From Candidatus Methanocomedens sp. (GTDB lineage Archaea > Halobacteriota > Methanosarcinia > Methanosarcinales > Methanocomedenaceae): a stretch of 6,879 bases of DNA. Both the position numbers and the translations under genes were made by a program. Positions 5,181 to 6,879 of the stretch are shown one piece after another (the first letter of the stretch is position 1; each line of letters starts with the position of its first letter). Where the stretch lies: NCBI GenBank assembly GCA_013374385.1, contig QBUR01000133.1, positions 1-6,879 on the forward strand, in the 5' to 3' direction. Under the pieces are notes generated by a model. The model saw only the letters and a list, made by a program, of their open reading frames with translations, did no database searches and was not told the origin of the DNA.

Positions 5181-6683
5181 ATGGCCAATGTTACGCAATC
5201 CTATCTGACCCCAAATGAAAAAGAAATTTTAATAGCATCAGGTAAACTTGACAGTGCTCAATATCCTCAACATCTAGCTGAATTATCGGGTCTCAGTGTA
5301 GAAGCGTCTGTGCAGAGTGCTTTTTTACTGCAAGAAAAGGGGCTCGTAAAGATAATTGAAGACATTGATACGAATTATATATTAACAAATGAAGGGAATG
5401 ACTATGCAAATAATCATTTGCCAGAGCGTCGATTTATTGAATATATTAATAAATTGGATAAAATTCCCACAATTAATGAACTTAAGGATCAATTTGGCCC
5501 CGAATTTGTAATAGCTTTGGGACAGTCACGTAAGAAGAACTGGGTACAGATTGGTGAAGGTAAAGTTTACCTTAATTATCCTCTTCAAGGACCGGGAAAT
5601 GATGAGGTATTATTACTTCAGATACAGGCTAACAATGTAATCGACTCTTTGCTTCAAATTGAATCCTATCAACAAGCAATAAATAACCTTATAAAGCGAA
5701 ATTTAATAGAAAAAAGTGAAGATAAAACCATACAAATTGAAATAACAGAATCTGGTTTGGACATTTTCAATTCCGGTATAACTATCGAAGAAGACATCGC
5801 CCAGCTCACATCAGACCTTATCAGAACAGGCGAATGGAAACAAAAACACCTGCGTCCATACAACATCAATGCGCCGGTTCAGCCCATATACGGTGCTAAG
5901 TTACACCCTTACCAGCGGCTCATCGATGAGATGCGCCAGATATTCCTTGAGATGGGGTTTACAGAGATTAAGGGGGATATTATCCAGAGCAGTTTTTGGA
6001 ACTTCGATGCCCTGTTCCAGCCACAGGACCATCCTGCCAGGGAGATGCAGGATACCTTCCATCTGGACGGTACCAGCGACCTGCCAGAAGAATTTACACA
6101 GCCTGTGGCTGCTATGCATGAACACGGCGGCGACATAGCGAGTAAAGGATGGGGGTATAAATGGAGTCCTGACATTGCCCGGATGAACGTATTGCGCACC
6201 CATACCACTGCCATTACCATCAAACATTTGGCAGATAACCCTAAACCCCCGGTCAAGGCTTTCTGTATTGACCGGGCCTACCGCCGTGAGACCATTGACC
6301 CTACCCACACCCCGGAATTCGAGCAATTGGAAGGTGTGGTCATGGACGAGGGTATGAGTTTCGCAGACCTGCTTGGGCTTTTGATGGAATTCTACTATAG
6401 GATGGGTTTTGAGGATGTCAGGTTCAGGCCAGCCTATTTTCCTTATACCGAGCCCAGCGTGGAGCCGGAGGTGTATATTGAGGGTATGGGCTGGATAGAA
6501 TTGGGCGGGGCCGGGGTTTTCCGTAATGAGGTGACTGAGCCGCTGGGTATCAAACATCCGGTGCTGGCATGGGGACTGGGTGTGAGCAGGCTGGCAATGC
6601 TGAGATTGGGGTTAAAGGATTTGCGGGAGTTGTACCAGTCAGATATTGATTGGTTGAGGAAGAGTCCTGTGTGTGGGGACTGA
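5181..6683 (+). CDS. pheS: Phenylalanyl-tRNA synthetase alpha subunit
   Basis: PheS is the catalytic subunit of the (alpha-beta)2 enzyme that charges tRNA-Phe in the cytoplasm; PheT is not in the window. From the ATG at 5181 it has 500 residues, the normal archaeal/eukaryotic size. Residues about 1-200 form the N-terminal winged-helix-like tRNA-contacting region. The class II catalytic core follows: motif 1 region HPYQRLIDEMRQIFLEMGF (242-260), FQPQDHPAREMQDTF (279-293), motif 2 region FCIDRAYRRE (361-370) with DPTHTPEFEQLEGVV (373-387), and motif 3 GLGVSRLAMLRLG (465-477). The core is intact. The frame is also open from a GTG at 5172, but that GTG is part of GGTGA (5171-5175), a good ribosome-binding site 5 nt before the ATG, so 5181 is preferred. 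Codons before about 5770-5800 are AT-rich (about 34% GC), those after about 52% GC (hand count), suggesting a mosaic gene. Confidence 0.96.
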   Translation: MANVTQSYLTPNEKEILIASGKLDSAQYPQHLAELSGLSVEASVQSAFLLQEKGLVKIIEDIDTNYILTNEGNDYANNHLPERRFIEYINKLDKIPTINELKDQFGPEFVIALGQSRKKNWVQIGEGKVYLNYPLQGPGNDEVLLLQIQANNVIDSLLQIESYQQAINNLIKRNLIEKSEDKTIQIEITESGLDIFNSGITIEEDIAQLTSDLIRTGEWKQKHLRPYNINAPVQPIYGAKLHPYQRLIDEMRQIFLEMGFTEIKGDIIQSSFWNFDALFQPQDHPAREMQDTFHLDGTSDLPEEFTQPVAAMHEHGGDIASKGWGYKWSPDIARMNVLRTHTTAITIKHLADNPKPPVKAFCIDRAYRRETIDPTHTPEFEQLEGVVMDEGMSFADLLGLLMEFYYRMGFEDVRFRPAYFPYTEPSVEPEVYIEGMGWIELGGAGVFRNEVTEPLGIKHPVLAWGLGVSRLAMLRLGLKDLRELYQSDIDWLRKSPVCGD

Positions 6684-6705
6684 TTTTCTATTTTTTATTG
6701 AATAG
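6684..6705 (+). terminator. Oligo-T terminator of pheS
   Basis: Directly after the TGA, 6684-6699 is nearly all T (four T, CTA, six T, ATT). CTATT (6688-6692) can also pair weakly with AATAG (6701-6705). T-rich tracts of this kind end archaeal transcripts. The following 6706-6801 is AT-rich and shows no reading frame or RNA gene I can support. Confidence 0.5.
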
Positions 6706-6801
6706 TAGAAGGGTGCGTATGTTTGTCTACAGAATCTACCAAATATTTAATTGTACAAACTACATTACATCTATTAAGTGATAATCGGTCGTGTCCCCTA
6801 G

Positions 6802-6879
6802 TTACTGAACAGGCACTCTGAACGTTAATAATTCTTTCAATGTCCAAATATGGTCTGTAAGTTTCTGAGCCACAGCTGG
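6802..6879 (-). mobile_element. C-terminal tail of an insertion-sequence transposase (cut by window edge)
   Basis: On the minus strand the window edge is in frame for 25 codons, ending at a TAA (6804-6802). The peptide reads PAVAQKLTDHIW, then TLKELLTFRVPVQ. A P-A-x-A-x-x-L-T-D-H-x-W-x-x-x-E-L-L tail is familiar from the C-termini of archaeal and bacterial IS transposases, which I associate with the IS1-like group, though the family is uncertain on so few residues. The catalytic domain lies beyond the right edge, so it cannot be told whether the element is intact. The element's end should lie a short way past the stop, perhaps near GGTCGTGTCCCC (6787-6798), but its partner repeat is outside the window. 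The insertion is downstream of pheS and does not break it. Confidence 0.6.

Noticed and set aside
5901..6557. Minus-strand open frame opposite the pheS catalytic core (218 codons)
   Set aside because: It is a shadow of the conserved class II core; it has no family resemblance and no ribosome-binding site that I can see.
6721..6760. GTTTGT and ACAAAC as terminal repeats of a small element
   Set aside because: The arms are only 6 nt, the stretch between them has no content, and no target duplication is seen.

Overview
The window is archaeal and most likely comes from a methanogen or an anaerobic methane oxidiser of the Methanosarcinales type. It encodes formylmethanofuran:tetrahydromethanopterin formyltransferase (Ftr), a core enzyme of C1 metabolism. 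It also has the archaeal CoA enzymes CoaBC and pantoate kinase, and an archaeal/eukaryotic-type PheS with a long N-terminal wing region. Ribosome-binding sites match an archaeal 16S tail (GAGGG, GAGGT, GGAGG, GGTGA), and AT-rich TATA-like boxes stand upstream of several genes. The placement rests on remembered family features, not on a search.

Layout. Positions 1-240 (minus) hold the N-terminal 80 codons of a MarC-family membrane protein that runs off the left edge. Positions 241-461 are non-coding, AT-rich and full of short inverted repeats. They include a GC-richer island at about 341-415 that could be a small RNA. ftr (minus, 462-1358) ends in a hairpin plus oligo-T terminator that overlaps its stop codon. 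Divergent from it is a plus-strand series: a YgjP/WLM-like zinc metallopeptidase (1438-1968), coaBC (2014-3240) and pantoate kinase (3237-4079). The last two overlap by 4 nt and belong to one pathway. A 73-residue helix-turn-helix protein (4182-4403) follows with its own promoter-like region and a palindrome. It ends at a G5/C5 terminator, where it meets a convergent two-TM DUF445 protein (minus, 4448-5038). Across a divergent promoter region lies pheS (5181-6683). At the right edge, 6802-6879 (minus) is the C-terminal tail of a probable insertion-sequence transposase.

How the genes work together. Ftr carries the formyl group between methanofuran and tetrahydromethanopterin. Pantoate kinase and CoaBC make 4'-phosphopantetheine for CoA by the archaeal route; phosphopantothenate synthetase, which acts between them, is not in the window. 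PheS charges tRNA-Phe together with PheT, which is also elsewhere. The rest have no clear link to these pathways.

I see no CRISPR array, defence island or obvious new multi-gene system. The strongest anomaly is inside pheS: the first ~200 codons are about 34% GC and the remaining ~300 about 52% (hand count). The switch is abrupt, near position 5770-5800, close to the junction between the N-terminal tRNA-contacting domains and the catalytic core. The next most interesting items are the candidate small RNA at about 340-424 and the palindromes at the promoters of the small HTH gene and of pheS.
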